Assembly (NCBI GenBank): GCA_947591565.1
Contig: CANQDH010000033.1
Location: forward strand, 1 to 9,114
Direction: 5' to 3'
Source: an uncultured Bacilli bacterium
GTDB taxonomy: Bacteria > Bacillota_I > Bacilli_A > RF39 > UBA660
DNA: 9,114 nucleotides
The first letter of the stretch is position 1, and the number at the start of each line of letters is the position of its first letter. The position numbers were made by a program, and so were the translations under genes. The notes under the pieces are model-generated. The model searched no databases. It saw only the letters and a program-made list of their open reading frames with translations, and was not told the origin of the DNA. This document shows positions 6,716-9,114 of the stretch, in pieces.

Positions 6716-8494
6716 ATGGATGATGTTGTAAGTAATATATTATCACTTGATCATATAAATCGTTTAAAGAAACTTCAAAATATAGATATCAAAAAACAAA
6801 TTTTTGAACTTCCGAATCACTATGCTTTTAAAGAATTAATTGAAAATTTAAGTGATGAAGAATTAAAACTTTTTTTTGATGATGATGCGATAAAATTATT
6901 AATAGATGACCAAAATATTGCTGATAAAATAAATCGTCTTATACGTTTAGATAGTAACATAAAAAATACTATTCTAGATCATCAAGAAATAATTAAAATG
7001 ATGGTTGATAATAATAGCTTATCTTATTTAATTGGCAATTTATCTGGTGATATCAATTATCACATTTTATGTTATATCATCGAACATAAAAGGGAAGAGT
7101 TGCTACTATGTTTTAACGAAAAAGAGTTGATAAATCTTTTAAAAAATCACAACATTTGGGATTTAATTATTAAATCTAAAAATTTAGGTACTAGTATTAT
7201 TTATTTTCCGATTGTTACTGTAAATAATTTATTATATGAAAATTATTATCAAAATATTTTTTTAGACTTAAGTATTGATAATATTAGTAAATTATTATTA
7301 AGAGGTTTAAAACTACCAAATGATATCATAAGTGATTTAAGATTTCAAGATAAATATTTAAGTATAGAAGACTGTGATAAATATAGACTATATGTTAATA
7401 TTTTACTGCAAAATAACTATGATGCTTATATTACGATAGATGCTAAAAGAAAGATGACTTATGATAAACGAATGCGTGATTTTAATGGTCATATGTTTAA
7501 AGACTATGAAGATTTAATTCAAAAAGCTAATAATGAGCCACTTTATACCTGTGTAAAAGATGTTACCTTTTTATCTAATTTACTTAAATATCCAAATGAT
7601 TTACCTTCCTTTTTAGCGTATTTTACGAAAAAACAACTTACACCAATGTTAATTGATAGATATTTTGGTGATTGTAGTTTTAATGTTCTTTGCAATTTAA
7701 AATCCATTATTGACTTTAATAAATCCCTACCACATAATATTGTACCTAGAAAACGTCTTAATTTATATGAAAAAATTCTTTCTTTTTCTTATTTTGATGT
7801 CAAAACACAAAAACAAATATATAAATCTATTCCTCATAATATGGAAAGTTTATTTTATGATGATTTTCGAAGTTGTCAAGATTATGCTTATAACCTTATA
7901 AATGCAAAAATATCTTCAGTAGGTTCTATTTGTAAAAAAGAAAATGGCACTAAAATATATGAATTAAAGGGCGAACCATTCTTTCTTGCTGTCCATTGTA
8001 CAGATATTTCGAAAAAATATTATGATAGTGATGTCTTATGGAGAGATGATACTAAAGAAAAAACGATATCTATATCTTTAATTGGTGATTCTTTTCTTGG
8101 AACATATAAAAATCCTAGACAAATAATTACGTTTGGTTTTAAATATTTAAATCCAGATAATATTTTACATATGTACCATACAGATTCTTTTTCTGAACAT
8201 GAACGTTCATCGAAAAGAGTAAATGAGATATATACACCAGAAAATTTATTAAAAGAAACAGATGGTTATAATGAAATTCTCCTAAGTACCGATAATCTTA
8301 ACCTAAAACCAGACTATCTTATATGTTACGATGATATAACAGAGGTAGATATGCATATTGCAAACCGCTTAAACATACCTATCGTAATTATTTATACGAG
8401 TTGTTATCAAAAATTATCAAGAAAGACTATAAGTATCAAAAATCTCAATTATGTAAGAACTGTTTATGATTTACCTAAAACTAGTTTATATTAG
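6716..8494 (+). CDS. Large hypothetical protein: helical-repeat N-terminus with a distinct C-terminal domain
   Basis: I do not recognise this 592-residue protein. It has no signal peptide or membrane helix and looks cytoplasmic. Residues about 40-205 are helical with loosely repeating units: DDAIKLLIDDQNIADKI (56-72), HQEIIKMMVDNNSLSYLI (89-106), EKELINLLKNHNIWDLII (135-152) and possibly LSIDNISKLLLRGL (186-199). This suggests a solenoid or scaffold. Residues about 210-400 are helical with no motif I know. Residues about 405-562 look like a compact alpha/beta domain: strand-like FFLAVHCTD with H427, ISISLIGDS with S452/S454, ITFGF, YNEILL with E520, PDYLICYDDIT and NIPIVIIYT. The His, Ser and Glu order loosely resembles ADP-ribosyltransferase folds, but this is speculation. 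GGGGGATGA (6702-6710) precedes the ATG. The gene is probably monocistronic: its own promoter is upstream, and a terminator overlaps its stop codon. Codon use matches its neighbours, so recent transfer is not suggested. Confidence 0.85.
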   Translation: MDDVVSNILSLDHINRLKKLQNIDIKKQIFELPNHYAFKELIENLSDEELKLFFDDDAIKLLIDDQNIADKINRLIRLDSNIKNTILDHQEIIKMMVDNNSLSYLIGNLSGDINYHILCYIIEHKREELLLCFNEKELINLLKNHNIWDLIIKSKNLGTSIIYFPIVTVNNLLYENYYQNIFLDLSIDNISKLLLRGLKLPNDIISDLRFQDKYLSIEDCDKYRLYVNILLQNNYDAYITIDAKRKMTYDKRMRDFNGHMFKDYEDLIQKANNEPLYTCVKDVTFLSNLLKYPNDLPSFLAYFTKKQLTPMLIDRYFGDCSFNVLCNLKSIIDFNKSLPHNIVPRKRLNLYEKILSFSYFDVKTQKQIYKSIPHNMESLFYDDFRSCQDYAYNLINAKISSVGSICKKENGTKIYELKGEPFFLAVHCTDISKKYYDSDVLWRDDTKEKTISISLIGDSFLGTYKNPRQIITFGFKYLNPDNILHMYHTDSFSEHERSSKRVNEIYTPENLLKETDGYNEILLSTDNLNLKPDYLICYDDITEVDMHIANRLNIPIVIIYTSCYQKLSRKTISIKNLNYVRTVYDLPKTSLY

Positions 8495-8508
8495 GACTAG
8501 TTTTTTTT
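8477..8508 (+). terminator. Intrinsic terminator overlapping the end of the orphan gene
   Basis: AAAACTAGT (8477-8485) and ACTAGTTTT (8496-8504) form a perfect 9-bp stem around a 10-nt loop, followed by a run of eight T (8501-8508). The left arm encodes the final residues of the 592-residue protein and its TAG stop (8492-8494) lies in the loop. It separates that gene from ftsY, which starts 35 nt beyond the T-run. Confidence 0.82.
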
Positions 8509-8542
8509 AAAAATTTATTGTAAAATAATAATGGTGAAGAAT

Positions 8543-9114
8543 ATGGGACTATTTGATAAGTTCAAAAAAATTTTTTCTTCTAAAGAGGAAAAACAAGATG
8601 TCGAAGCATTTGAAAAAGGATTAGAAAAAACAAGAGAAAATATGTCATCAAAACTTAATATGTTAAGTAAAAAACATAAAAAATTAGATGAAGCGTATTT
8701 TGAAGATTTAGAAGAAATACTGATTGAAGCTGATATTGGTGTAAATACGGTTTTTAATCTTCTTGATAAATTAAGAAAAAGAGTTAAAGATGAAAATATC
8801 ATAGATATAAACGATTTAAAAGAAATTATCGTTGATGAAATGTTTATTATCTATGTCAATAATGAAGTTATCGTCAATAAAATAAATTATTCGAAGAATG
8901 AAAATCCTACGGTTATTTTATTTGTAGGTGTTAATGGTGTTGGTAAAACAACATCGATAGGAAAACTTGCTTATAAATTAAAACAGGAAGGTAAAAAAGT
9001 TCTTTTAGTAGCAGGTGATACCTTTAGAGCAGGCGCTACCGAACAATTACTTGAATGGGGACAAAAAGTAGATGTACCTGTTATATATAAAGAGGGAGCA
9101 GATCCAGCAAGTAT
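8543..9114 (+). CDS. ftsY: Signal recognition particle receptor FtsY (5' part, cut by window end)
   Basis: FtsY is the SRP receptor GTPase that docks ribosome-SRP complexes at the membrane for co-translational insertion. The first 190 codons are present. The short basic start MGLFDKFKKIF is typical of low-GC Gram-positive FtsY, which has little or no acidic A domain. The helical N domain spans about residues 20-115, including LEEILIEADIGVNTV. The G domain begins at about 123 with P-loop GVNGVGKTT (129-137), followed by AGDTFRAGATEQL (157-169) and EGADPAS (184-190). FtsY rather than its paralogue Ffh is indicated by DTFRAGATEQL (Ffh usually has DTYRPAA) and by the N-terminus. The ATG at 8543 has GGTGA 5 nt upstream; an in-frame ATG at 8531 precedes that site and lacks one. 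The G3-G5 motifs and C-terminus lie outside the window. Confidence 0.93.
   Translation, partial: MGLFDKFKKIFSSKEEKQDVEAFEKGLEKTRENMSSKLNMLSKKHKKLDEAYFEDLEEILIEADIGVNTVFNLLDKLRKRVKDENIIDINDLKEIIVDEMFIIYVNNEVIVNKINYSKNENPTVILFVGVNGVGKTTSIGKLAYKLKQEGKKVLLVAGDTFRAGATEQLLEWGQKVDVPVIYKEGADPAS

Noticed and set aside
6671..6716. Riboswitch or attenuator upstream of the orphan gene
   Set aside because: The leader is too short for a structured element once the promoter is placed, and no inverted repeat is visible there.
7710..7901. 63-codon open frame on the + strand in another frame
   Set aside because: It is nested inside the 592-residue gene with a low-complexity Ile/Leu/Tyr-rich product, typical of a frame shadow.
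8521..8526. TAAAAT as a -10 box for ftsY
   Set aside because: No acceptable -35 lies 16-18 nt upstream, where the sequence is the terminator stem, and the predicted start would fall on the ribosome-binding site. The source of ftsY transcription stays open, perhaps read-through.
8515..8802. 95-codon open frame on the - strand, serine-rich
   Set aside because: It is antisense to the N domain of ftsY, which is unmistakable on the + strand.

Overview
The window is very AT-rich (by eye about 70% or more A+T). It uses the standard bacterial code: TGA ends the MiaA frame and tryptophan is written TGG. Shine-Dalgarno sites, sigma-A-like promoters, gene content and tight packing all point to a low-GC Bacillota or related non-mycoplasma lineage (Bacilli, Erysipelotrichia, RF39 or Acholeplasma-like). 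This placement is an inference from style; no marker gene settles it. Nothing indicates a mobile element, prophage, CRISPR array or RNA gene, and no gene-free stretch exceeds about 120 bases.

Left block, + strand (1-4912): the tail of an unidentified gene (1-132), then a probable four-gene operon. It consists of miaA (tRNA dimethylallyltransferase), an M19 membrane-dipeptidase family peptidase, a fusion of a DUF218/YdcF-like domain to a serine beta-lactamase-like hydrolase, and an HD-domain phosphohydrolase-like protein. Junctions are an 8-nt overlap, a 1-nt gap and a 16-nt gap, which suggests translational coupling. The M19 and fusion genes could act together on peptides or cell-wall fragments. 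Neither has a signal peptide, so this would be inside the cell.

Middle (4909-6603, - strand): an RNase J gene converges on the HD gene. The two reading frames overlap by 4 nt, and one bidirectional hairpin made of both coding ends appears to terminate both transcripts. RNase J most likely starts at a TTG behind an excellent Shine-Dalgarno site, not at the ATG 18 nt upstream.

Right block, + strand (6604-9114): divergent from RNase J is a 592-residue protein I cannot name, with an all-helical repeat-like front and a distinct C-terminal domain. Its promoter and the RNase J promoter face away from each other and share one -35 site, so polymerase binding should be mutually exclusive. The orphan gene ends inside its own terminator hairpin and is followed by the first 190 codons of ftsY (signal recognition particle receptor), cut by the window edge.

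Most of the window is housekeeping. The parts worth attention are the orphan 592-residue protein, the DUF218-hydrolase fusion, and the compact regulatory architecture: a shared -35 and terminators embedded in coding ends.
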